Of a DNA stretch of 64,000 bases, positions 1 to 8,408 are shown piece by piece. The stretch spans positions 2,604,001-2,668,000 of the forward strand of contig OZ248539.1 of the NCBI GenBank assembly GCA_965234685.1, given 5' to 3'. Numbering within the stretch: position 1 is the first letter of the stretch; every line of letters begins with the position of its first letter. The notes below the pieces were generated by a model, which was not told where the DNA came from, did no database searches, and worked only from the letters and a program-made list of their open reading frames with translations. A program made the translations under genes and the position numbers. Source of the DNA: Fimbriimonas planktonicus. GTDB lineage: Bacteria; Armatimonadota; Fimbriimonadia; Fimbriimonadales; Fimbriimonadaceae.

Positions 1-1146
1 CGAGACCTCTTCTATCAAGTCTGCGCCACCGCAAACGCGAAGCTCTACTTGAGCTATCCGCGAACCGTCGGCGACAAAGATAACATCCCCGCTTACTATC
101 TCGAAGTCGTGAAGCGCCTCATCCGCGAGCCCGACGAGGAAAACTTCCGCCGCCGGAACGTCGTACCCAGCACCCCCACTTTGGCCCCTGACATCGCGCT
201 GGCGCAATCTCTAAGCGACCGGACGACACAGAGAAGGGTCTTCGATCTCGCAACGTCGCAGGCAAAAGCCGTGATCCCTGGCAACGTACCGACCGCATTC
301 CGGATCAACGAACTCGCCGACGCCCTGGAGTGCCCGTTCCGGTACACCTTCCGGCAACGGCTTCGCATCTACGCTCGGTCGCAAGGCGCGCGCTGGTACC
401 AGCTGAAGCAACTGCCAAACAGCTCAACCCTCGCAAGCCAATCCTCGAGGTCAGAAGCCGAGGTCGCACTTAACACCACCCTTGAGGCCCTCCTCGAAGA
501 GCAATACGCCCACGTACCCGACTACGAACTCCGCCTCATGCGGGCGGGTGGACAGCGCGTGATCCAAGAATGGGTGACCCGAGAATTCGATGCCCGCGAG
601 CATTGGAATCGCGGCGAGACCCAAGTCAACGTCGGCTTCGATCGCTTCAACGACCGACCCAACCGCATCGGCGACATCAAGCTAACCGGCACCGTGCCCG
701 CCGTTTCTGAATCCGGGCAAATCGACGTGGTCCATCTTTACGAGTCCAGTACGGACACCATCAAAGACATCTCTGCTCGCGATCGATTCGAGCTTGGCTT
801 GTACATGCTCGCATTCTGGCAACCCGGCCGGTTCGTGTTTGTCGAGGTCGACGCGATGAATGGCAAACGGGTCCGCTACGGAATCTCCAGCGACTACGGG
901 CCGGTGCACACGAAAGACGTCGCCCGGAAGCTGACCATGGAATATCTCGAAGCCTCGAAATCGGGCGCCGACGCTTGCAAGGCCGTCCTCCGAGAAACGA
1001 AAGAAACCCTGCTCACCGTCCTGCAAAACATCCGCCAAGGCTCGATCGCCGCCATCCCCGGCAGCTATTGCACGTTCTGCGACCACGCCGAACTGTGCCG
1101 CGTCTCTGGCGACTACGCCCCCGCCGAAGAGGAGGCCGCAGAATGA
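1..1146 (+). CDS. AddB-like PD-(D/E)XK Fe-S nuclease-fold protein (5' truncated by window)
   Basis: The reading frame is open from base 1, so the N-terminus lies outside the window; about 381 codons are visible. A Cys in ECPFRY (near codon 110) and a C-terminal CxxCx5C (YCTFCDHAELC) reproduce the spacing of the iron-sulfur ligands of AddB/RecB-family nucleases. The stop overlaps the start of the UvrD-like helicase (ATGA), so the two are probably subunits of one AddAB-like double-strand break resection enzyme. Oddity: where active relatives read LxGxIDR and then DYK, this protein reads LTGTVPAV and VHLYESS, so the catalytic Asp and Lys look lost. The family is fairly sure; loss of catalysis is inferred from motifs only. 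Confidence 0.75.
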   Translation, partial: RDLFYQVCATANAKLYLSYPRTVGDKDNIPAYYLEVVKRLIREPDEENFRRRNVVPSTPTLAPDIALAQSLSDRTTQRRVFDLATSQAKAVIPGNVPTAFRINELADALECPFRYTFRQRLRIYARSQGARWYQLKQLPNSSTLASQSSRSEAEVALNTTLEALLEEQYAHVPDYELRLMRAGGQRVIQEWVTREFDAREHWNRGETQVNVGFDRFNDRPNRIGDIKLTGTVPAVSESGQIDVVHLYESSTDTIKDISARDRFELGLYMLAFWQPGRFVFVEVDAMNGKRVRYGISSDYGPVHTKDVARKLTMEYLEASKSGADACKAVLRETKETLLTVLQNIRQGSIAAIPGSYCTFCDHAELCRVSGDYAPAEEEAAE

Positions 1147-3500
1147 AATTCACGACCGAACAGCTCGCAGTGATCGAGAACGACCAGTCCAGCTTCGTCG
1201 TCGTTGCCGCCGCCGGATCGGGCAAAACCTCCGTCCTCGCAGAGCGCTACTTGCGCCTCGTCCAAGAGGGCCACTCGCCCGATTCCATTCTCACGATCAC
1301 ATTCACCAACAAAGCCGCTGCCGATATGAAGCGCCGGATTGTGGACCGGCTGCGACGAGAACGGCTGTATGACGAGGCGCAGATCGCAGAAACCGGCCCA
1401 ATCCAAACCTTCCATGCCTTCTGCGAACGCATCCTGCGGGAAAACGCTCTCCTCGCCGGACTCGACCCACAGTTCGACATCCTCAGCCCAGGCGACGCTT
1501 CGCAGCTGCGACGCCAGTGCATCCGCGACGTCCTTGCCACCGATCTTCTCGAGTTTCCCGAAGCTGCCGACCTGGTTCGCACCGCCGCCGGTAAGCGAGA
1601 TTTCCAAGCCACCACCCCGTACCAACAGCTAGAAGACACCGTCATCGGCGTGCTCGAAGGGATGCACAGCTCAACGTTTTCAGACGACCATTACGAGCAA
1701 AAATTCGGAACCCTCGAGGCCGCCCGGGCAGCCTTTGGTCGGTTCGTTCAATCGCAGCTCGATCCCGACTTGGACCTCGACCTCTCAGAAATCTCGATTG
1801 AAGATTGGTCCGAAGCCATCACGTCCGCTTACGCCTTAGCGAAAAAATCCGACCGAATCCGTTTCGCAAAGCCAGCCTGGCTGAAAAAATCGATTGGCAA
1901 AGACCAGTCCGCATTCCTCCGCCACACCGTCGGGGTGATGCAACTGGCGCTGGATGCCTCCTGGCGCATCCGCGTCGAAATGAAGCGCTCCCAGCAGTTC
2001 GACTTCAGCGCCCTCGAACATCTCACCGTCGGCTTGCTTAAAGATCGCGTCGAAGCCCGAACCCGCCTCCAGCGCCAATACCGCTACGTGATGGTCGACG
2101 AATCGCAAGACATGAACCCGATCCAGGACGAGCTCGTCAGCCTCCTAGGCGTCCGCGAAGTCATGCAGGTCGGCGACCCGCAACAGAGCATCTACGGGTT
2201 CCGCATGGCCGACGTCGAGCGGTTTCAATCCAAAGCCTCCAGCTCCAGTACCCTTCGCCTTGGGTTCAACTTCCGCTCTGAACCGGGGATCATCAACTTC
2301 GTCAACGAGTTCTTCCGCGATCAGTGGCCAGACAACTACTCGCCCATGCAGAAGCTCGGCCAAGCGGTGGATGGTCCCGAGGATGACCCGTTCGCGGGAC
2401 CGTCCCTCGACTTCAATGGCGTAGAGCACTGGCCCATCGGCGACACGAACTACGCGCTTATCGCGACGCGAATACAAGAGCTGATCCAAGACGGAACCGC
2501 CCCTGGCAAGATCACCATCCTCGTGCGCGGGATGTCCTTCGCGGTCAAGATTCAGGAAGCATTGGACAAAACCGGCGTGGCCGCCGCAATCGTCGGCGGC
2601 TCAACGAAGTTCTATGCCCGAATGGAAGTCCGAGACCTCGCGAACATCCTGACCGCCCTGGCAAGCCCGTACGATGACTTTGCCTTACTCGCGACCCTCG
2701 GCGGCCCCGCCGCGCAGCTTTCTCTCGACGCCCTGATCTCTCTGAGCGCCGTAAAGCCAGTCACCGAACAGCTCCCCAGCATCCAGCTCGAGTTACCTGA
2801 AGATCAGGCGAAACTCGACGCCTTCCGCGCCTGGTTCGAACCCCTCCGCGAAGGCGCCGACCGCATGTCCGCCGCTGAAGTTCTGGCGGAAGTCTTCCGC
2901 TCAAGCCCGCTGCTCGTCAACGTTGCAAAAGGGCCCGGTGGCGAGCAAGCTCTGGCAAACGTTCGGAAGCTCCTGATGATGGCCAGCGATCAACCTGATC
3001 TTGGTCCGCTTGATTTTGCCGAACAAATGCGAACCATCAGCGAGCTTAAAGAGCAAGAAGGCGACGCTCCGGTTCATGAAGACGACAGCGTCGGAGAATC
3101 CGAGCGCCCGGTACAGATCATGACCATCCACAAAGCCAAAGGACTGGAGTTCGACACCGTCGTCTTGCCCGATACCAAGGGTGCCTTCAAGAAGCGCATT
3201 CGGTCCGTGATCTTCGATCAGCGCTTGCCGCTGCTATCGGTAAAGCTCGAGTCTGGTGAGGGTCTCATCCACCGAATGCTCGACCATCTGATCTCCGAGC
3301 GCTCCCTCGCCGAAGAACTCCGAGTACTGTACGTGGCCTTGACCCGAGCCAAGCGCCGGCTTTGCATCGTCAGCGTGAACACGGACAGAGACTCCGCGAC
3401 CCAGCGCTTGCAAAGAACCTTCAGCCGCCTCGGTGACAAGATCACCACGCGTGGCGCGGTAAGCCCACCCGACGAGAACTCGGTACCCTCTGACGAATGA
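1143..3500 (+). CDS. UvrD/AddA-like superfamily 1A DNA helicase
   Basis: 785 residues from ATG 1143, which overlaps the previous stop. An earlier in-frame start near 975 would lie wholly within the upstream gene and is unlikely. All SF1A motifs are visible: Walker A AAGSGKT (about residue 23), TFTNKAAADM, TFHAFC, Walker B DESQD (about 319), GDPQQSIYGF, GFNFRSEPG, TIHKAKGLEF (about 660) and VALTRAKRRL (about 729). It should be an active ATP-dependent 3'-5' DNA translocase. It ends soon after motif VI and has no C-terminal nuclease domain, unlike AddA, so any nuclease function would have to come from the upstream partner, whose own active site looks degenerate. Overlaps the next gene by ATGA. 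Confidence 0.9.
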   Translation: MKFTTEQLAVIENDQSSFVVVAAAGSGKTSVLAERYLRLVQEGHSPDSILTITFTNKAAADMKRRIVDRLRRERLYDEAQIAETGPIQTFHAFCERILRENALLAGLDPQFDILSPGDASQLRRQCIRDVLATDLLEFPEAADLVRTAAGKRDFQATTPYQQLEDTVIGVLEGMHSSTFSDDHYEQKFGTLEAARAAFGRFVQSQLDPDLDLDLSEISIEDWSEAITSAYALAKKSDRIRFAKPAWLKKSIGKDQSAFLRHTVGVMQLALDASWRIRVEMKRSQQFDFSALEHLTVGLLKDRVEARTRLQRQYRYVMVDESQDMNPIQDELVSLLGVREVMQVGDPQQSIYGFRMADVERFQSKASSSSTLRLGFNFRSEPGIINFVNEFFRDQWPDNYSPMQKLGQAVDGPEDDPFAGPSLDFNGVEHWPIGDTNYALIATRIQELIQDGTAPGKITILVRGMSFAVKIQEALDKTGVAAAIVGGSTKFYARMEVRDLANILTALASPYDDFALLATLGGPAAQLSLDALISLSAVKPVTEQLPSIQLELPEDQAKLDAFRAWFEPLREGADRMSAAEVLAEVFRSSPLLVNVAKGPGGEQALANVRKLLMMASDQPDLGPLDFAEQMRTISELKEQEGDAPVHEDDSVGESERPVQIMTIHKAKGLEFDTVVLPDTKGAFKKRIRSVIFDQRLPLLSVKLESGEGLIHRMLDHLISERSLAEELRVLYVALTRAKRRLCIVSVNTDRDSATQRLQRTFSRLGDKITTRGAVSPPDENSVPSDE

Positions 3501-4717
3501 CGCGCATCGCGGTCGTGGGCGGAGGGTTAGCTGGCCTAACCTGCGCCAAGACCCTCGAAAACTCTGGGTTCGCAGTCGATCTGTTTGAGCACTCCGACCG
3601 GGTCGGCGGTAAGTTGAGAACCGATACGGTCCGAGGATTCCGAGTCGACCGGGGTTTCCAGGTGTACTTTCCCGCCTATCCCAACGCCAAAGAACTGCTC
3701 GATCACGGGAAGCTCGACCTGAAATTCTGGAAGAATGGAGCGCGAGTCTGGACGGGCGATGCATGGAACCTGATTGACGCCGATCGACCGCTCTCCACCG
3801 CCATCTCTCCGCTGCTGGGATTGAAAGACAAGCTGCTTACCCTCCGCCTCCGGCAATATGCCCTCGGCCTTGAAGAAGCCGACCGAAACAAACTCAAAGA
3901 CGAAACCGCCGAAACGTTCCTTCGCGGGTTCGGACTGTCCGATGCTTATCTCGACCGGTTCGCGCGGCCGTTCTTCGGCGGCATCTTCCTCGACCGATCG
4001 TTGAGTGTTTCTGCGAGGCAATTCCTGTTCGTCTTCGCGTGCGTGGTGAGAGGCGGCGCGGCTACCCCGGCGAAGGGAATCGAAGCCATCCCTCAGCAAT
4101 TGGCGGACGGTCTCAAAAACACCCGAATCCGAACCGCTTGCGATGTTGTAGAGGTCACTGGAGCCTCTATCCGCGTCCTTGGCGAAAGCGCCAAAACCTA
4201 CGCCGCAACCATCGTCTGCGCTGGCCACACCGGAACGGAAAACCTAATCAACAAGCCGGTCGTCACCGGCATAAAGTCCTCTGTCTGTCTCACTTATGCC
4301 GTTCAAGATCCGCTCGTGATCGAGCCGTACTTGCTCCTCAATGGCAGCGGCCGAGGCCTTATCAACGAGGTTGCTCCCCTGAGCATCGTCTCGACCGCAC
4401 TCGCGCCGAACGGCGGACATCTATTCAGCGCAACCGTTCTCGGCCGAACCGAGGTCAATCCCGACGCGATTGAAGCCGAACTCCGAACTTGGTTCCCCGC
4501 CCACTCCTTCCGAGGACTGACTCTTCTCAAAGTCGACGAAATCCGCGATGCCCAGTTCGCCCAACCGCCCGGATTCCAAGACCACCGCCCGAAGTACGAA
4601 ACGTCGATTCCGAACCTGTGGCTCGCGGGCGATTTCAGCCAAAACTGCAGCATCGATGGCGCAATGAACGCGGGCCGCCAATGCGCACAGGCCGTCGCAC
4701 GTAGGTACACAGCATGA
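3497..4717 (+). CDS. FAD-dependent amine oxidase/desaturase-like oxidoreductase
   Basis: 406 residues. An N-terminal Rossmann dinucleotide-binding motif (VVGGGLAGL, residues 6-14) is followed by an acidic residue and the RVGGK signature of the flavin amine oxidase/phytoene desaturase superfamily. Near the C-terminus NLWLAGDF followed by SIDGAMNAGRQCA is the typical second FAD-contact region. The substrate cannot be told from sequence. It overlaps the helicase gene by 4 bases and the next FAD oxidoreductase by 4 bases, so all are probably cotranscribed. The two flavoproteins may be sequential or partner enzymes; this is inference. Confidence 0.8.
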   Translation: MTRIAVVGGGLAGLTCAKTLENSGFAVDLFEHSDRVGGKLRTDTVRGFRVDRGFQVYFPAYPNAKELLDHGKLDLKFWKNGARVWTGDAWNLIDADRPLSTAISPLLGLKDKLLTLRLRQYALGLEEADRNKLKDETAETFLRGFGLSDAYLDRFARPFFGGIFLDRSLSVSARQFLFVFACVVRGGAATPAKGIEAIPQQLADGLKNTRIRTACDVVEVTGASIRVLGESAKTYAATIVCAGHTGTENLINKPVVTGIKSSVCLTYAVQDPLVIEPYLLLNGSGRGLINEVAPLSIVSTALAPNGGHLFSATVLGRTEVNPDAIEAELRTWFPAHSFRGLTLLKVDEIRDAQFAQPPGFQDHRPKYETSIPNLWLAGDFSQNCSIDGAMNAGRQCAQAVARRYTA

Positions 4718-5673
4718 AAGTAGGGATTGTAGGAGCAGGGATTGCTGGTCTTTCCGCCGGACGAGAACTCCATAAGCAGGGCCAGCAAGCCGTGCTGTTC
4801 GAGAAAAGTCGAGGACCCGGAGGACGCTGCGCCACCCGTCGCCGAGGAGATTTCTTTTGGGATTCCGGCGCAACCAGCATCCTCCCGCGCGGAAAAGCCC
4901 TTGAACAGGTGATCCTAGAGGAACTCCCCACCAACGAGCTCACAAGAATCACCTTGCCCGTCGCGACGCACGAAAACTTGCGGGTGCGCCCCGGTGACCC
5001 ACGCCGCGGTGGCACGCGCTACTGCTACCAAAACGGCATGAACACCTTGGCTAAGCTGCTGGCTACCGGGTTAGACATCCGCCCCGAAGTCAGCGTAGAC
5101 GCCATCGAAAAGTTGGGCGAGAGTTTCAAGATCGCGGGCGAGATTTTCGATGCCGTCATCCTCACCTGCCCAATTCCGCAGACCAGTCTTTTGCTATGGG
5201 GGATGAATGAGTCGCGGCCGATTGGCAACGTCCGATACCGCCCGTGCATCAGCATCCTTCTCGGCTACGAGACTCCGCTTCCCGAAACCCACTACTTCGC
5301 TGTCCTTGATCCCGAGCAATCGCACCCGCTGACTTGGCTGAGTTTAGAGAGCAACAAAGTCCCCGGCCGCCCGCCAACCCTCGTGGCTCAGATGAATCGG
5401 ACTTTCAGCGCCAGAGAGTACGACCGCGCCGATGCTGACCTTGTCAGTACAGTTTCGACCTACATCGCGTCGCTGATAGGTAACGCGCACGCCGTGCCAG
5501 CCGTCAGCGATGTAATGCGCTGGAAATATTCCCAACCCGAAAGCTTCGCCGATTTCGGCCAGGTGAACCCGCCTGGAAGCAAGATCATCTTGGCGTCCGA
5601 TGGCCTCCTCGGCGGTCATTTGGAAGATGCCTATGAAGTCGGACTAAAAGCCGCTAGAATGTTGGCACTATGA
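4714..5673 (+). CDS. Renalase-like FAD-dependent oxidoreductase
   Basis: 319 residues with an N-terminal FAD-binding motif (VGIVGAGIAGLSAG) and the SRGPGGRCATRR block characteristic of the short renalase-like, NAD(P)/FAD-dependent branch of the amine oxidase superfamily. The C-terminus ILASDGLLGGHLEDAYEVG is the conserved second flavin contact. The length fits this family (about 310-330). Start ATG 4714 overlaps the preceding stop by 4 bases and the stop overlaps the next start by 4 bases. Substrate unknown. Confidence 0.8.
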   Translation: MKVGIVGAGIAGLSAGRELHKQGQQAVLFEKSRGPGGRCATRRRGDFFWDSGATSILPRGKALEQVILEELPTNELTRITLPVATHENLRVRPGDPRRGGTRYCYQNGMNTLAKLLATGLDIRPEVSVDAIEKLGESFKIAGEIFDAVILTCPIPQTSLLLWGMNESRPIGNVRYRPCISILLGYETPLPETHYFAVLDPEQSHPLTWLSLESNKVPGRPPTLVAQMNRTFSAREYDRADADLVSTVSTYIASLIGNAHAVPAVSDVMRWKYSQPESFADFGQVNPPGSKIILASDGLLGGHLEDAYEVGLKAARMLAL

Positions 5674-6323
5674 GACCCAAGTCTCTTTTCATGGCTTTAG
5701 GCTTTTCGGGTTTTGTTGCGTTAAGTTTCGCCCAAAGCGGTTCTGTCGAATTGCTGGTCAAACAGAAAACTGAAGAGGGAGTGTGGACGGACCTGGGCAA
5801 GGCTGTTGTCAGCCAAAAGCTCCTAACTCAGGGCGGCAAGAGCGTCGAGGTCCGGCTAGAGAACGGCGATTTCACCACTCGACAGCAAAGCATCTACGAC
5901 ATCAAAGGTCAGATGATCCGGCGATATGTGCAGAGTTTAGAAAAGGGCCGCCCGAAGGATTCGAAGATCGTAACTTTTGATGCCAAAGGGGCGAATGTCG
6001 TGATCGACCGCTCCGGAACGCGCGAAACCCGCAACGTTCCGTTTCTCAAAGACATCCCGATTGCCAACCCCAGTGAGTTCTGGTTCATTCGTGAAAAGCC
6101 GAAAGCCGGACAAACCGTTACATGGCAACAATTCACGGAAGCCGACGTTTGGACAACGGCAAAAGCGATCTACAAAGGCCGCGTGCCCCTTCCCGGCAAA
6201 AACGTTCAAGCAGAGTTGGTAGTGACCGAGTACTCGAACCGTAAAGTGGAATCGTTCTTTGATGACAAAGGGCAAATCCTGCTGGTGCGAGACAGCATCG
6301 GCATCCAGATGGAACGCCAGTAA
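5670..6323 (+). CDS. Secreted protein of unknown function
   Basis: 217 residues. Residues 1-22 form a clear Sec signal peptide (MRPKSLFMALGFSGF... ending SFAQ), so the protein is exported. The remainder is a beta-rich soluble domain with repeated charged and hydrophobic alternation and no cysteines or membrane segments. I do not recognise the family. It is the last gene of the overlapping operon that starts upstream of the window, and its TAA at 6321 forms part of a -10-like sequence for dapB. Confidence 0.6.
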   Translation: MRPKSLFMALGFSGFVALSFAQSGSVELLVKQKTEEGVWTDLGKAVVSQKLLTQGGKSVEVRLENGDFTTRQQSIYDIKGQMIRRYVQSLEKGRPKDSKIVTFDAKGANVVIDRSGTRETRNVPFLKDIPIANPSEFWFIREKPKAGQTVTWQQFTEADVWTTAKAIYKGRVPLPGKNVQAELVVTEYSNRKVESFFDDKGQILLVRDSIGIQMERQ

Positions 6324-6326
6324 ACT
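6321..6326 (+). promoter_or_regulatory. Putative -10 element for leaderless dapB
   Basis: TAAACT ends 6 bases before the dapB ATG with no Shine-Dalgarno between, the geometry of TANNNT leaderless promoters. It overlaps the upstream stop codon. Confidence 0.35.
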
Positions 6327-6332
6327 AGCGGA

Positions 6333-7127
6333 ATGTCAAACCTGCGGGTTGGAATTGTCGGCGCCACCGGACGAATGGGCACCGAGATCGCGGCTGGGCT
6401 AGATGCGGATTCCGGCTATGAACTCGCGTTTGGCATCTCGCGAACCAACGGCCCGGCTCACTCAACGGTGCCGCTACTTCCGATGTTGACTGACCTTTCG
6501 GATGCCCTTGCGGCTCATCCGATCGACGTTCTTCTCGACCTTTCGCACCGCGAAGTCGCCGTGCAGAACGCTCTCACCGCCGCGAAACAGAAGGTCCCGG
6601 CCGTCATCGGCGCCACCGGGCTCGCTCAAGCCGACCTTGATCGCTTGGCCGAAATCGCCGCGGAAAACCAAGTGGCCGTCCTGTACATCCCGAATTTCGC
6701 GATCGGCGCCGTCCTGATGATGAAGTTCTCCGAGCTCGCTGCCCAATGGCTGCCCGATGCAGAAATCATCGAAATGCACCACGAGCGAAAGGAAGACGCT
6801 CCGAGCGGGACCGCGATGCTCACCGCCGAACTCATCCAACGCGGACGCACCCAGGCTCCAATGCCGCTACCAAAGCCGTTCTTAAAGGCGGAAGGCGCAC
6901 GGGGCGCGACGGTTGCCGAAGTGCCAGTGCACAGCGTTCGATTGCCCGGCATGCTGGCCCACCAACAAGTCATCTTTGGCGGACTCGGGGAAACCCTCAC
7001 CTTGCGCCACGATAGCCTGAGCCGAAGCTCGTTCCTTGCCGGAGTGAAGCTTTGCTGCCAAGCTGCGCAAACGCGTACGGGACTCACCGTGGGCCTGGAT
7101 CAGATATTGTTCCCCTCTGCCAGCTAA
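6333..7127 (+). CDS. dapB: 4-hydroxy-tetrahydrodipicolinate reductase
   Basis: 264 residues, normal DapB length. The NAD(P)H-binding motif VGIVGATGRMG lies at the N-terminus. The substrate and catalytic signature EMHHERKEDAPSGTA (about residues 147-161) holds the catalytic His and Lys. The enzyme reduces HTPA in the cytosolic diaminopimelate/lysine pathway, supplying peptidoglycan precursor. No other dap gene is in the window. Spaced 9 bases after the secreted protein, with a -10-like TAAACT just upstream, so it may have its own promoter. Confidence 0.95.
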   Translation: MSNLRVGIVGATGRMGTEIAAGLDADSGYELAFGISRTNGPAHSTVPLLPMLTDLSDALAAHPIDVLLDLSHREVAVQNALTAAKQKVPAVIGATGLAQADLDRLAEIAAENQVAVLYIPNFAIGAVLMMKFSELAAQWLPDAEIIEMHHERKEDAPSGTAMLTAELIQRGRTQAPMPLPKPFLKAEGARGATVAEVPVHSVRLPGMLAHQQVIFGGLGETLTLRHDSLSRSSFLAGVKLCCQAAQTRTGLTVGLDQILFPSAS

Positions 7128-7134
7128 GGTCCGG

Positions 7135-7140
7135 TACAGT
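7135..7140 (+). promoter_or_regulatory. Putative GGTANNNT -10 element upstream of cyclophilin
   Basis: GGTACAGT places TACAGT 7 bases before ATG 7148, with no ribosome-binding site between. It matches the recurring motif of the window. Confidence 0.4.
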
Positions 7141-7147
7141 TTCACCT

Positions 7148-7669
7148 ATGGCATTACCCGCCGCTGGCGAAGAAATCGCGGTTCTTCATACGAACCTTGG
7201 CATTATCAAACTTCGATTCCTGGAAGACAAAGCTCCAAAGCATGTCGCTGCCTTTAAGAAGCTCGTAACCGACGGCTATTACGACGGCATCCACTTCCAC
7301 CGCGTAATCCCCGGCTTCATGATTCAGGGCGGCTGTCCGAACACCAAGCCCGGCGCTTCAGGCCCTGCCGGCACCGGAGGCCCCGGCTACACGATTCCTG
7401 CCGAGTTTAACGACGTGAAGCACGAACGCGGAATTCTCAGCGCCGCTCGCACCGCCGATCCAAACTCCGCCGGAAGCCAATTCTTCCTCATGGTGAAATA
7501 CTCGCCGCACCTCGACCGTCAGTACTCCGCATACGGCGAAGTGTTTGAAGGCATGGACGTCGTTGATGCAATCGTGAACCTGCCTCGAGATCGCTCGGAT
7601 CGACCACTCCCGGCCAATCCCGCTATCATTGAGAAAGCAACTCTTGAAACGTACGGAGCCACTGAATGA
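7148..7669 (+). CDS. Cyclophilin-type peptidyl-prolyl cis-trans isomerase (cytosolic)
   Basis: 173 residues from ATG 7148; the longer reading frame back to 7052 would run into dapB. Cyclophilin signatures are present: HFHRVIPGFMIQGG with the catalytic Arg, NSAGSQFFLM and HLDRQYSAYGEV. The residue equivalent to the cyclosporin-contact Trp is Tyr. There is no signal peptide, so it should act in the cytoplasm. Its stop overlaps the start of a lipoprotein paralogue by 4 bases, giving a tandem pair. Confidence 0.9.
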   Translation: MALPAAGEEIAVLHTNLGIIKLRFLEDKAPKHVAAFKKLVTDGYYDGIHFHRVIPGFMIQGGCPNTKPGASGPAGTGGPGYTIPAEFNDVKHERGILSAARTADPNSAGSQFFLMVKYSPHLDRQYSAYGEVFEGMDVVDAIVNLPRDRSDRPLPANPAIIEKATLETYGATE

Positions 7670-8403
7670 TTACCCGCATCTTGCCCTTTATTCTCGGAAT
7701 CAGCCTTCTCGGCTTTGGATGTGATCCAAAGCCAGCGGAAACGGCCAGCCTCGATTCAAGCACCTCGACTGCCGGCACCACAACTGCTGGCTCATCGACG
7801 CCAGCAGAAACTCCAGCAGAAACCCCGGCCGAGCCCGCGAAGGCAGAGCCAACGCCTGCTGATCAGACAAAGGCCACCGACAAGCCGCCTTACGCCGACA
7901 CGGTTGTCTTGCCCACGGATGTTCTCGTACTAGAAACCAGCATGGGCACCATGAAGGCAAAGTTCTTCCTGGATAAAGCACCAAACCACGCTAAGAACTT
8001 TGTTTACTTGGCCAAGAAGGGCTTCTACGACGGCACGCGATTCCACCGCATCATCAAGGGCTTCATGATTCAGGGCGGCGACCCGAACACCAAGCCTGGC
8101 GGCGAAAAGAACGGCCCTCCAGGAACTGGCGGACCAGGCTACAACGTCAAGAACGAGTTCAACGATACGGCGCACTTGGGAGGCATTCTCAGCATGGCCC
8201 GGTCCCAGGATCCAGACTCGGCCGGAAGCCAGTTCTTCGTGGTCCACAAGACGGCTCCACACCTCGACGGTCAATACACTGCCTTTGGCAAGCTGATCTC
8301 GGGCATGGACGTGCTTGAGAAGATTGCCAATGTGAAGACCCAACCAGGCGATGCCCCGGTTGAGCCCGTGATCCTCAAGTCCGTCAAGATCGTCAAAGGC
8401 TGA
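7666..8403 (+). CDS. Cyclophilin-type PPIase lipoprotein
   Basis: 245 residues. An N-terminal lipoprotein signal ends LLGFGC, with the lipidated Cys near residue 19. A low-complexity Ser/Thr/Ala/Pro/Glu linker follows (about residues 20-75, with TPAE repeats), then a complete cyclophilin domain (RFHRIIKGFMIQGGDPNTKPGG, DSAGSQFFVV, HLDGQYTAFGKL). The linker probably spans the periplasm or cell wall and holds the foldase away from the membrane. It is closely similar to the preceding cytosolic cyclophilin, so a tandem duplication followed by gain of an export signal is likely. Confidence 0.9.
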   Translation: MITRILPFILGISLLGFGCDPKPAETASLDSSTSTAGTTTAGSSTPAETPAETPAEPAKAEPTPADQTKATDKPPYADTVVLPTDVLVLETSMGTMKAKFFLDKAPNHAKNFVYLAKKGFYDGTRFHRIIKGFMIQGGDPNTKPGGEKNGPPGTGGPGYNVKNEFNDTAHLGGILSMARSQDPDSAGSQFFVVHKTAPHLDGQYTAFGKLISGMDVLEKIANVKTQPGDAPVEPVILKSVKIVKG

Positions 8404-8408
8404 TCTTA

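Noticed and set aside
975..1142. Extended N-terminus of the helicase from 975
   Set aside because: The added residues are Arg/Pro-rich antisense-like sequence overlapping the upstream gene; ATG 1143 gives the standard UvrD start.
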